Positions 38,178 through 47,734 of a stretch of DNA of 64,000 bases are shown one piece after another. Numbering within the stretch: the stretch's first letter is position 1; each line of letters begins with the position of its first letter. Source of the stretch: Desulfobacterales bacterium (GTDB taxonomy: Bacteria > Desulfobacterota > Desulfobacteria > Desulfobacterales > JAIPEE01); the NCBI GenBank assembly GCA_021737275.1, contig JAIPEE010000014.1, forward strand, positions 1 through 64,000, written 5' to 3'. Both the position numbers and the translations under genes were made by a program. The notes under the pieces are model-generated. The model ran no database searches and was not told the origin of the DNA. It saw nothing but the letters and a program-made list of their open reading frames with translations.

Positions 38178-39518
38178 ATGGCATTAACCGGAATTCAAAT
38201 ATTTAAGCTTTTGCCAAAAACCAACTGTAAAGAGTGCGGTGTTCCGACATGTCTTGCATTCGCCATGAATCTGGCATCCGGTAAAGCGGAGCTGGATAGT
38301 TGTCCATATGTATCCGATGAAGCAAGAGAAAAACTGGCTGAAGCATCTGCTCCGCCGATCAGGCCTGTTGCTCTTGGTTCTGGTGTTCGGAAATCAACGG
38401 TCGGTGGCGAAACCGTGCTTTATCGTCACGAAAAAACATTTTATAATCCAACCGGGCTGGCAGCCGTAATAAATTCAGATATTGCTGCAGCCGACCTGGA
38501 AAACAAACTGAAATCATGGAATGCGCTTCAGTATGAGCGTGTTGGTCTGAATCTCAGGCCGGAACTTGTTGCCCTCAAAGATATTGGCGGCGACAAGAAT
38601 GCTTTTGCCCAGACAGCCAAAACCATTGCTGAAACATCAGAGTTTAATTTGATACTAATGTCTGAAGATATTGATGTAATGAAGGCCGGTGTTGAAGCTT
38701 CAAAATTTAAACGCCCGCTTATTTATGGTGCAACGGCAGGCAATATTGATGATTTTGGTGCGCTTGCAAAAGAAAACAACCTTCCTGTTGCCGTTAAGGC
38801 TGATTCCGTTGGTGATCTGGAACCGCTGACAGGCAAGCTTACTGAAATGGGTATTAAGGATATTGTTATTGATCCGGGCTCACGTGAAATTAAACAGTCC
38901 CTTGAAGACAGTGTTGTCATCCGCAGGGCTGCACTTAAGGGCGGTAACCGTGCGCTGGGTTTTCCAACCATTGCTTTTCCATGTGAGATGGCGTCAAACC
39001 TTGACATGGAAACCCTGATTGCCGGTATGCTGATTGCCAAGTATGGCGGCATCGTTGTTCTTTCAGATTTTAAAGGCGAGAGTCTTTTTCCGCTGCTTCT
39101 TGAAAGACTCAATATTTTTACCGATCCGCAGCGTCCGATGACCGTTACAGAAGGTATTTACGAGCTGAACAACCCGGATGAAAATTCACCCATCATGGTA
39201 ACCACAAACTTTGCGTTGACATATTTCATCGTTTCCGGTGAGATAGAAGCAAGCAAGGAACCATGCTGGCTGCTGATCAAGGACGCGGAAGGCCTGTCTG
39301 TTCTGACGGCCTGGGCCGCCGGCAAGTTCTCCGGCGATGATGTCGGCATGTTTGTAAAAAAATCCGGTATAATGGATAAGGTAAAAAATACCGAGTTGAT
39401 CATACCCGGTTATGCAGCAGCCATTGCCGGTGATGTTGAAGAAGAATTGCCCGGCTGGAAAATTATTGTTGGGCCAAGAGAAGCGGCTCATATTCCTGCG
39501 TTTCTGAAATCAAAATAA
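38178..39518 (+). CDS. acsC: Corrinoid iron-sulfur protein large (gamma) subunit
   Basis: LLPKTNCKECGVPTCLAFAMNLASGKAELDSCPYVS 4Fe-4S motif; TIM barrel and C-terminal corrinoid domain. Confidence 0.95.
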   Translation: MALTGIQIFKLLPKTNCKECGVPTCLAFAMNLASGKAELDSCPYVSDEAREKLAEASAPPIRPVALGSGVRKSTVGGETVLYRHEKTFYNPTGLAAVINSDIAAADLENKLKSWNALQYERVGLNLRPELVALKDIGGDKNAFAQTAKTIAETSEFNLILMSEDIDVMKAGVEASKFKRPLIYGATAGNIDDFGALAKENNLPVAVKADSVGDLEPLTGKLTEMGIKDIVIDPGSREIKQSLEDSVVIRRAALKGGNRALGFPTIAFPCEMASNLDMETLIAGMLIAKYGGIVVLSDFKGESLFPLLLERLNIFTDPQRPMTVTEGIYELNNPDENSPIMVTTNFALTYFIVSGEIEASKEPCWLLIKDAEGLSVLTAWAAGKFSGDDVGMFVKKSGIMDKVKNTELIIPGYAAAIAGDVEEELPGWKIIVGPREAAHIPAFLKSK

Positions 39519-39548
39519 CAACAAATATAAATATTACAGGGAGGCGAT

Positions 39549-40430
39549 ATGTTACTACTTGGTGAAAGCTTGAACGTAATGTCCACAAAAATTGGTGCGG
39601 CATTTAAAGCGCGGGATCCAAAACCAATACAGGAAGAGGTCCTGATGCAGAAAGAAAAAGGCATGGACTATATCGACATCAATCTCGGGCCTGCAAAAAA
39701 AGACGGCATAGAGTTGATGCCCTGGGTTGTGGAAGTGGTGCAGGAGGTTGTTGATGATATTCCACTGATTCTGGATACATCAAATATCGATGCAATCGAA
39801 GCCGCGCTTAAGGTTTGCAAGTTGCCGGCCATGGTTAACTCCATTATGTGCCGCCCGGAACGTTATGAAAAAATGGTTCCGCTCGCCGCCGAATATAATG
39901 CAGATTTTATCGCCCTCATGTGGGGTCCTGACGGTCTGCCGCGTGATGAAAATGAACGTGCCGCACTTTGTGTAGAACTGCTCTATTTTGCCAATGAAGC
40001 CGGTATTCCCAATGAAAAAATATGGGTGGACGGCGTTGTGACACCGGTTAATATCCAGCAGCCACAGGCCATCGCCCTGATGGAGTTCCAAGGAATGATC
40101 CAGGATATTGCCCCGGGTGCAAAAAGCACTTGCGGCCTTTCCAATATTTCAAATGGTGTACCGGATCATCTGCGGCCGATCATCAACCGTACTTATATGG
40201 TGATGCTCCAGAAATATGGTATGCAATCCGTAATTTCAGATCCGCTTGATGACAAACTTACTGCAATTGCCCGTGGTCAGCGGCAGGACATTGTAGACGC
40301 CGTTTACAACACCATGGACGGTAATCAGCCTGATATGGATAGCCTTGACAAAGAGTTGCAGGATTATGTCAAGACCGTTAACGTTATTCTCGGTAAAACC
40401 CTGTTTTCAGACTCCTGGCTGGAACTGTAA
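39549..40430 (+). CDS. acsE: Methyltetrahydrofolate:corrinoid/iron-sulfur protein methyltransferase
   Basis: GESLNVMSTKIGAAFKARDPKPIQEEVLMQKEKGMDYIDINLGP; TCGLSNISNGVP; pterin-binding fold. Confidence 0.93.
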   Translation: MLLLGESLNVMSTKIGAAFKARDPKPIQEEVLMQKEKGMDYIDINLGPAKKDGIELMPWVVEVVQEVVDDIPLILDTSNIDAIEAALKVCKLPAMVNSIMCRPERYEKMVPLAAEYNADFIALMWGPDGLPRDENERAALCVELLYFANEAGIPNEKIWVDGVVTPVNIQQPQAIALMEFQGMIQDIAPGAKSTCGLSNISNGVPDHLRPIINRTYMVMLQKYGMQSVISDPLDDKLTAIARGQRQDIVDAVYNTMDGNQPDMDSLDKELQDYVKTVNVILGKTLFSDSWLEL

Positions 40431-40454
40431 CATTGAAGTACTAAAGAAATTGGA

Positions 40455-40491
40455 AAAGCCTCTTTCTGTGTCGGAAAGGGGCTTTTTCTTT
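40455..40491 (+). terminator. Rho-independent terminator after acsE
   Basis: aaagcctctttctgtgtcggaaaggggctttttctttcc. Confidence 0.8.
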
Positions 40492-40530
40492 CCTGATCAT
40501 AATTGTACTCATAATCTTTAAGCATGCGGG

Positions 40531-40557
40531 ATGGGCAAAGCGAAGCGAGCCCATTTT
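40531..40557. repeat. Small palindromic (REP-like) element
   Basis: ATGGGC-aaagcgaagcga-GCCCAT followed by TTT. Confidence 0.35.
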
Positions 40558-40581
40558 AAAAACTGTTAAAAGGAGTAATAA

Positions 40582-41193
40582 TTGTCACGCATTGATGATT
40601 ACATAAACGCAAAGAAACTGGCTGTTGAAACACTTAAACGACAGGACATAGAAACCGTTGTTTTAATTGCAGGTTTTGAGATTATTGACAACGCAATCCG
40701 TATTCCATTTATAGATCGGGTTTATATCGTTTCCATTCCCGATTTTGAATTCAAAGATGAGACTGCGCCTGATAAGGAAGTACCCATCCAGGAGCAGGTG
40801 CTTATTATGCACTACCTGACAGCTGAAATAAAGCCGGTTCCGACAGGAAACCGGGTAGCTTACAGGGAGATCCCGGGCGCGACATTTTACTTCAGTACTT
40901 TTGCCAAAAGAGCCATTGATCCACTAAAAAATACTTTCGGAAACAATATCCCCGGGCTATTAAAAGCTGTTGAAAAAACAAACGGTAAGAAGATCGATCT
41001 GGGCGATGCCGGGTTTGAATACTATCTTTTTCCAAAAGTTCCAATTCAGCTTATTCTGTGGGAAGGTGATGATGAGTTCCCTGCTGAAGCAAATATTCTT
41101 TTTGATGAAACAATAGGTAAAATATTACTTCCGGAAGATATTGCCTGGCTGGCGGGGATGTTGGTATATCGGATGATGGAACTAAGTCGATAA
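40582..41193 (+). CDS. DUF3786 family protein
   Basis: AVETLKRQDIETVVLIAGFEIIDNAIRIPFIDRVYIVS; found next to CODH/ACS genes; TTG start with RBS aaggag. Confidence 0.75.
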   Translation: MSRIDDYINAKKLAVETLKRQDIETVVLIAGFEIIDNAIRIPFIDRVYIVSIPDFEFKDETAPDKEVPIQEQVLIMHYLTAEIKPVPTGNRVAYREIPGATFYFSTFAKRAIDPLKNTFGNNIPGLLKAVEKTNGKKIDLGDAGFEYYLFPKVPIQLILWEGDDEFPAEANILFDETIGKILLPEDIAWLAGMLVYRMMELSR

Positions 41194-41494
41194 ACTATTA
41201 TTCAGATGATGCTTAAATCGTAATATAATTTTTTTTAACGTGAAATAAAGATCTTTGTAGAGAGGGCTTTTAAATATGTCTCTACAGTGAAAATTTTGCT
41301 TCCTCCCCAAATAATATTTAAAATAAAGCCAATACACCCTGTCCATAATAAATATAACTTTTGTTTCATAAAGCTTGATTTGTAAATTTCTTTTTTTTAT
41401 GGGAGTGTGGATAAACAAGCCAATAGAAAATAAATCACAATTTATGATTTGACATTAAGATGCTGAAAGCAAAACAATAACAGGGTGTTCATAA

Positions 41495-44400
41495 ATGAAA
41501 AGCTATTCATCACCAATTCTTTTTGATAACCGGGATCACGAGTTGATCCGGATTGTTAATGAGATTCATAGTCGGGGCGGACGTCAGGATTTTGACCGGA
41601 AGCAGTATTATCCCGTTTTTCACCCGAACGGCATCAAAGAGATGACGGAAACCAAAGGGCTGCGTATTGCCTACGCCGTTGCACACCTGCTCAATTCTCT
41701 GGAAGTAGGCGTAATGGAAGATCGAATTAACGCTCTGCACATGTTGCGCGCGGAAGCCATCGATACTACCGGGGGCCCTATGCCGAAAAATACGGCCCGC
41801 GTTTTGCTGCAGCTGATGAAAGAGCTGGTGCGCGCTCATGGAGATTATTATAGACAATTAGTCCTGGCCCATGATTTCCGAATTGCCGCCTTCGGAAAGC
41901 CCAGTATTGTACGGCGCAAGCTCAGGCGATTTCGTCTGCTTGAAATGCCTGAAGAATGGAACCAGCTCACCTTTGACGATCATGTGCACGATGCCAATAC
42001 AAAGGGACGCAAAACGCCGACGCACCTTATTATGGATGCCTGGATCAAGGGTATTCGCCGGTTACGGGTTATTCACTATAATTATATTGAACCCCGGTTT
42101 GCTGCCGAGCTTTTTAGTGCCGCAAAAATAATGGATATCGATATTCGTATCGGTATCGAATTTTATGGCCGGTTTCGGGATAAATATGTACAACTTGTCT
42201 GGGTACCCCGGGGGTTTGCCGACACTCAGGACTTCCTTTGTTTCCTGGCTGAACCTCACGTCATCAAGCTCATGGATCAGGGCCGGGAGGCTTCCCGGTA
42301 CCAGCAGCGCCACGTGATGGACCTGTTGGGCAAATTCAACACAGTCTATCGCCAACAAATTAAGACCTCCTATGATCTGAACTTACCCGCCATTGAAGAG
42401 CCGGCCTTTATAAAATTTGTTGGAAGCGGACAAAAATCCAGGGTTCATCTGTCGGAATACATTCAAAACATGATGGTGGAGGCGCTTCAGATAAGAATTG
42501 AAGCGTTGAGGGTGTCTTATAAAACAGACAGCGGGGAAAGCCGGGAGAAAATTGATACTTATATCCGAGAGATGAATGATTTAGACATCGAGGCGACGAT
42601 AAAATCATTTCTTTCTCCTGAAAATAACCCGGAAATCACTTATCCGGAATCTCCCTGCGATGATGATAATATTCCAGTGTTGTTGAGTCTGTCCGCATCC
42701 GAAGTCTTGAAACGAGTATCGGCATTGCGCTCCGGATATCGTATCACCCTGGATCTGACAAACCTCAAAGTTGATGAAGTGCTGGAGCTGCTCTATGACT
42801 GCGAGGGAAGCATTACCCGGCTGGAAATATTTAATTTAAAGGATTATACGGAGGGAATAACCGAACATATTCCTGATATCAGCCGCCTTCAGCATGCCAT
42901 CAACCATGAGAGCTTCATTTCCTTAAAGCAGAATGTAAGAGATATTATTTCACAAGTTGAATCAGCTGATTATCCGGATAAGACGGACCGGATCGAAAAA
43001 CTCACGAGCATTTTACACGATCTTCCCAGTTTGAAGCTTTTTTACCAGGAAACCCCGCTTAAATCACGCATTGGCAGCGACTCTACGGGGCGCGCCTTCA
43101 AAGCCTACGGTATGGGGTTTGCGGTCAAGGAGACATTGCCCTTGCAGGCGCAACGGGAAATTCACTGGCAGCATTCGGATCATGTCAGAAAAGTGCTTCC
43201 ACTGCGCATTAATGCGTATCCAACCAATACCTATATTCCACATCGAACGGATCCGCCGATTCATCCACTTCTATACAGGCTTTCTCTGAGCGCACCTTTT
43301 TTCAACTGGATTGGATTTAAATGTCAAAAAAGCTGGCAGGTTGAATCTTCTGCCACTAAATTGTCTACAAATGGAAATATCGTCACCCTTGGCGGGATTC
43401 GAAGGGAGGCGTCAGCGGGGTATTCGCTGGAGAAAAAAATCCTTGAAGAGAAGAAACCAGGATTATCCTGGCGGTATTTAAAATCACGACATAAAAATCT
43501 GCTCAAGGTGATGATAGGGTTTATCCCTGCTTTCGCCACGTTCGCATTAACCAAGGACTGGTGGGTGCTGGCTTATCTCGGCGCATTTATATGGTTCGGA
43601 ATTACCTGTATCAGAAACATTATTCAATCGGTACTTGGTGGCGGCGGTTTCAGGCGCTCGCCGTTGCTGCGATGGAATAATTATGTCAGCTGGGACAGGC
43701 TCACCGATTCTCTGCTGTATACGGGATTTTCCGTCCCGCTGCTCGATTATCTGGTAAAAACCGTGATTCTGGATCGCGGTTTTAATATTACAACCGCCAA
43801 TCATGCCGTATTATTATACACCGTTATGGCCATCGCCAACGGTATTTATCTTTTCACACACAATGTGGTTCGGGGGCTTCCCAGAGGCGCAGCTTATGGT
43901 AATCTGCTTCGAAGCATATTGTCCATTCCCATTGCCATCGCGCTGAATGCTTTGCTGGGGGGGCTGCTGCCCCTGTTCGGCGTGATCGATCCAAATAGTG
44001 CACTGCAGAAATGGGCAGCTGTCATCTCCAAGACCGCCTCTGATTTTGTGGCCGGTATCATTGAAGGCCTGGCGGACCGATATGCCAACATCCGTCTGCG
44101 GATGCGTGACTACCGACAGAAATTTAATGACATTTTAGCGGTATACGCTGAACTGGAGCTGCTCTTTCCGGAGGTGAAAACATTTAAAATCCTGGAAAGT
44201 CCGATTACACAAAAGAAATCGGTAAAGTCGGAAGCTGTGGAACTGGAGCATATTATCATGCTCCATGCGCTGGATCTTCTCTATTTCTGGATGTATCAAC
44301 CCAGGGCACGAGTCGCTCTGGCAATGTTTTTTAAAACCCTCTCCGAAGATGAACGTCACATTCTGGTCAGTTCGCAATTTACACTTCAGCGACATCGGGA

Positions 44401-44515
44401 AATCAGCCAGCTTTTTATCGACGGTATCTTGGGAGATAACTTCCCCAAACCCTTATCTTTCTATCTTTCACGGTATCCGGGTTATCTGGAGGAGGTAAAA
44501 CTGTTAGGATTGTAA
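41495..44515 (+). CDS. Large orphan membrane protein (1006 aa) with possible PHP-like N-terminal domain
   Basis: FDDHVHDANTKGRKTPTHLIMDAWIKGIRRLRVIHYNYIEPRF...DIDIRIGIEFYGRF resembles PHP HxH...G(I/V)E; C-terminal multi-TM region. Confidence 0.8.
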   Translation: MKSYSSPILFDNRDHELIRIVNEIHSRGGRQDFDRKQYYPVFHPNGIKEMTETKGLRIAYAVAHLLNSLEVGVMEDRINALHMLRAEAIDTTGGPMPKNTARVLLQLMKELVRAHGDYYRQLVLAHDFRIAAFGKPSIVRRKLRRFRLLEMPEEWNQLTFDDHVHDANTKGRKTPTHLIMDAWIKGIRRLRVIHYNYIEPRFAAELFSAAKIMDIDIRIGIEFYGRFRDKYVQLVWVPRGFADTQDFLCFLAEPHVIKLMDQGREASRYQQRHVMDLLGKFNTVYRQQIKTSYDLNLPAIEEPAFIKFVGSGQKSRVHLSEYIQNMMVEALQIRIEALRVSYKTDSGESREKIDTYIREMNDLDIEATIKSFLSPENNPEITYPESPCDDDNIPVLLSLSASEVLKRVSALRSGYRITLDLTNLKVDEVLELLYDCEGSITRLEIFNLKDYTEGITEHIPDISRLQHAINHESFISLKQNVRDIISQVESADYPDKTDRIEKLTSILHDLPSLKLFYQETPLKSRIGSDSTGRAFKAYGMGFAVKETLPLQAQREIHWQHSDHVRKVLPLRINAYPTNTYIPHRTDPPIHPLLYRLSLSAPFFNWIGFKCQKSWQVESSATKLSTNGNIVTLGGIRREASAGYSLEKKILEEKKPGLSWRYLKSRHKNLLKVMIGFIPAFATFALTKDWWVLAYLGAFIWFGITCIRNIIQSVLGGGGFRRSPLLRWNNYVSWDRLTDSLLYTGFSVPLLDYLVKTVILDRGFNITTANHAVLLYTVMAIANGIYLFTHNVVRGLPRGAAYGNLLRSILSIPIAIALNALLGGLLPLFGVIDPNSALQKWAAVISKTASDFVAGIIEGLADRYANIRLRMRDYRQKFNDILAVYAELELLFPEVKTFKILESPITQKKSVKSEAVELEHIIMLHALDLLYFWMYQPRARVALAMFFKTLSEDERHILVSSQFTLQRHREISQLFIDGILGDNFPKPLSFYLSRYPGYLEEVKLLGL

Positions 44516-44588
44516 TTCCGTATTCCCCGACCGATCCATCCGGGGCAGGAACCGAATGGGACCAGTGTCGAAATATCTGAGTTAAAAC

Positions 44589-44628
44589 GGTGACGCTGCT
44601 GTTCTGAAGCAGGGTCACTTTGATTTTT
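44589..44628 (+). terminator. Probable terminator downstream of the 1006-aa gene
   Basis: GTGACGCTGCT-gttctga-AGCAGGGTCAC-tttgattttt. Confidence 0.6.
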
Positions 44629-45037
44629 GAGGTCAGTTATTAACACCGCCATCCGGGGGGCATGAACGGCTTCAGGCCATCATCATTTAACGGCATTAAG
44701 TGCCCATATATCAAGAAGTTCCCTATCGCCATACAGGTTGAACTCGTTGAGCTTAATTCAGAATCCGGGGTTTAACCTCCATCCTTGCCCTGTCTTTATG
44801 TTATCCCTTTATTGTTCGAAGTCCTGCTGAAAACCAATCCCCGCTAATCATCCGGAACAAGGCTCTTGATATTTGGAAAAGAATGCTGATATTTAATAAT
44901 AAATATAAAATCCACTGCCGCATATTTTAAATTAATCTGGGTATGAAGAGTATCACTGATCAGACATAGGGTATTGTCTAACAAATTCAGATAACTATCT
45001 TAAAGATAATATGTGTATCAGTTATGAAGTAATATAA

Positions 45038-45065
45038 AAGTGTATCAACTTAAGACGATACACTT
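45038..45065. promoter_or_regulatory. Inverted repeat upstream of second cooS, candidate operator
   Basis: AAGTGTATC-aacttaagac-GATACACTT, perfect 9-bp arms; an extra half-site gtgtatca at 45013-45020. Confidence 0.5.
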
Positions 45066-45207
45066 TCCGATTTGTTGTATGGCATTATAAGGCTCCTTCT
45101 TTTCGCCGAAACTCAACGCCATCTATTATGTCATAAAATCAAATAGTTAATTTAATAATAATGATTAAACGTCAATCTCTTGCCGAACAAATTGTAATAA
45201 AGCGTTT

Positions 45208-45225
45208 ATGGCACATATATTGAAA
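45208..45225 (+). promoter_or_regulatory. Possible sigma54-like element upstream of second cooS
   Basis: atggcacatatattgaaa: -24 TGGCAC perfect, -12 TTGA rather than TTGC. Confidence 0.3.
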
Positions 45226-45292
45226 CAAGATACTACTTACCTGGTGTGTTTTGCGTGGAAAATAAAAGCTTATGAATATTAAGGAGGGCGTA

Positions 45293-47281
45293 ATGGAAGA
45301 GAAAAAACCGTCTGGTAAAGCCAAAAATTCAGACCAGAAAAAAAACAAGCTTTCCCCCAGAGATGTCACTGGTTGCGATGCGACTTCGCAAATGCTTGAA
45401 AAAGCAAGAAAAGATGGTGTTTTAATAGCTTTTGACCGCGCCGCAGACATGAAAGCCTGTCCAATTGGTGCGGATTCAGCTTGTTGTAAACATTGCGCGA
45501 TGGGTCCATGCCGTTTAAGCGCCAAAGATCCGTACAGCAAGGTTGGCGTTTGCGGTGCCACCATTGATACGATAATGTCTCGCAATTTTGCAAGGATGGT
45601 AGCTGCCGGAGCGGCTGCCCATACTGATCACGGCATGGCCATGCTGGATCTTTTCCGGGAAGTGGTTAACGGGAACGTTCCGGGCTACAGTATCAAAAAT
45701 CCCACTAAACTGGCGTCTGTGGCCCAATCCATTGGTATTGAGACCGCCGATAAAAGCGTGCAGGAGATCGCTAATGAATTGTACCTGGAGTTGGAACGGA
45801 CGTATACCCAGGTGGAAGGTGAAATTCCGTTTGCCAAACGGGTTCCTGAGAAAACCCTTGAGGCCTGGCGTAAAGAAGGCATTGTTCCCAGGGGCGCTAT
45901 GCGTGAAATAATGGAACTGATGCATCGCACTCATATGGGTGTTGATCAGCATTATGAAAATATCACCAAACAAATCTGCCGGACGGCGCTGGCGGACGGT
46001 TGGGGGGGGTCCATGGTGTCCACGGAAATTTCCGACATTTTGTATGGTACGCCGTCTCCAATTCTCGCGGACGTCAATATGGGCGTGTTAAAAGAGAAAC
46101 AGGTAAACATCATTATTCACGGGCATGAGCCCAACCTGTTTGAATCGATGCTGGAGTCTGTTAATTTGCCGATATTGATCAATGCGGCCAAAGAAGCCGG
46201 AGCCGAAGGGATTAATCTGGTGGGTATGTGTTGTTCCGGGTCGGAGATGATGTCCCGTCACGGAATACCTCATGCCGGTAACTTTTCCTCTACGGAGGCG
46301 GTTCTGGTAACCGGCGCTGTGGATGCCATGGCCGTTGATATCCAGTGCATTAAACAGGGGCTGGCCAAGGTTGCCGAATGTTACGGTACGGAATTGTTTA
46401 CGACCAATCCGAGATGTCGTATAGAGGGCGCTACACACATTGAGTTTAATGATCACAATGCCAAGGAGTGCACGGACGAAATCGTTATCAAGGCCATCAG
46501 CCGCTTCAAAAACAGATCCTATCCGGTTGAAATTCCAAACATTACGAATCCCGGCATCCACGGATTTTCTTATGATTATATTAATTATATGCTGGGCGGC
46601 AGTTTTCGAGGCAGCTACGCGCCGCTTAATGAAAATATTATCAACGGACGTATTCGGGGTGTAGCCGGCGTTGTGGGTTGTACCAATCCCCGGGTGAAAC
46701 AGGATTATATCCATGTGGAACTGGTCAAGGAGCTTATCAAAAATGATGTTCTCGTGTTGCAGACCGGATGTTCACAGATTGCTCTGGCCAAAGCCGGCTT
46801 GCTGGTACCGGAGGCAGCAACACTGGCCGGGCCGGGTTTGAGTGAAGTGTGTGAGACGGTTGGTATGCCCCCGGTGTTGGGCTTCGGTTCCTGCGTTGAC
46901 AATAGCCGTATCCTTCTTGCTGCTTCGGAAATGGTAAAAACCGGTGGTTTGGGGGACAGTATCGCGGATCTGCCGGTAGCAGGTGCCGCTCCGGAATGGA
47001 TGAGTGAAAAAGCGATTGCGATCGGACAATATTTTGTCGCTTCCGGCGTTTACACGGTATTCGGCGTAACCTTTCCCATAACTGAGAATACGCGTTTTCA
47101 TGATCTTTTGTTTGACGGACTGGAAGCCAAAGGAATGGGGAAATGGGGCCACTCACCGGACCCCCGCAAAATGGCCGGGATGATGATTGACCATATTGAC
47201 AAAAAACGTAAAGCACTAGGAATCGACAAAGCCCGAGAACGAGTGCTGGTAGATATGCAGGATCGCCGGTCTCTTGGATAA
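45293..47281 (+). CDS. cooS: Second anaerobic Ni carbon-monoxide dehydrogenase catalytic subunit
   Basis: CCKHCAMGPCRL; HGHEP; GMCCSGSEMMSRHG; VDIQC; GVVGCTNP; QTGCSQIA; GSCVDNSRIL; APEWMSEKA; RBS aaggagg before ATG 45293. Confidence 0.95.
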   Translation: MEEKKPSGKAKNSDQKKNKLSPRDVTGCDATSQMLEKARKDGVLIAFDRAADMKACPIGADSACCKHCAMGPCRLSAKDPYSKVGVCGATIDTIMSRNFARMVAAGAAAHTDHGMAMLDLFREVVNGNVPGYSIKNPTKLASVAQSIGIETADKSVQEIANELYLELERTYTQVEGEIPFAKRVPEKTLEAWRKEGIVPRGAMREIMELMHRTHMGVDQHYENITKQICRTALADGWGGSMVSTEISDILYGTPSPILADVNMGVLKEKQVNIIIHGHEPNLFESMLESVNLPILINAAKEAGAEGINLVGMCCSGSEMMSRHGIPHAGNFSSTEAVLVTGAVDAMAVDIQCIKQGLAKVAECYGTELFTTNPRCRIEGATHIEFNDHNAKECTDEIVIKAISRFKNRSYPVEIPNITNPGIHGFSYDYINYMLGGSFRGSYAPLNENIINGRIRGVAGVVGCTNPRVKQDYIHVELVKELIKNDVLVLQTGCSQIALAKAGLLVPEAATLAGPGLSEVCETVGMPPVLGFGSCVDNSRILLAASEMVKTGGLGDSIADLPVAGAAPEWMSEKAIAIGQYFVASGVYTVFGVTFPITENTRFHDLLFDGLEAKGMGKWGHSPDPRKMAGMMIDHIDKKRKALGIDKARERVLVDMQDRRSLG

Positions 47282-47313
47282 CAGGTGCCGGCAAAGACAA
47301 ATATTTTAATAAT

Positions 47314-47342
47314 GCGGCGCCTGCAACGGGCGCCGCTTTATT
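47314..47342 (+). terminator. Rho-independent terminator after second cooS
   Basis: GCGGCGCC-tgcaacg-GGCGCCGC-tttatt. Confidence 0.75.
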
Positions 47343-47407
47343 AGAATGGGGTTACCCTCAAAAGGATAGCTGTTGATATCTTTTTCCTGGAATGACAAAT
47401 TTTATAT

Positions 47408-47644
47408 TTAATGGTATTGAATCCTTATATAGCTGAAACTGATACCGGCTTTTAGTGAATCGGTCAGCTTCTGGTCTAGACCCAGACGAAACATGTTTCT
47501 GTTTACATTAAAGTCTCCGCCGCCATCCAGATCCGTTTCACCCTGGTATAAAGGCGTGACTGAAAGGGAAACATCAAGTGCATAAGCGCTGTTGATTGAA
47601 AAGCATAAAAATAAGAAAGAGAGTATCAGATATTTTGCTTTCAT
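47408..47644 (-). pseudogene. Signal-peptide-bearing beta-barrel fragment, possibly a truncated outer-membrane protein
   Basis: MKAKYLILSFLFLCFSINSAYALDVSLSVTPLYQGETDLDGGGDFNVNRNMFRLGLDQKLTDSLKAGISFSYIRIQYH; only 78 aa. Confidence 0.45.
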
Positions 47645-47734
47645 TGGCAGTTTGTTCCTTTCAAAACCATGTTGTGTTTTACTTAAAAATCATTTTCCCG
47701 GAGAGCGTCTTTCCCGGTTGAAAACCAAGGGCTT

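Noticed and set aside
41406-41414. TGTGGATAA DnaA box
   Set aside because: Single isolated 9-mer in an AT-rich spacer without a cluster; not sufficient for an oriC claim.
44640-45290. tRNA or transposase remnant in the spacer before cooS2
   Set aside because: No complete T-loop/acceptor pairing and no transposase-like reading frame found.
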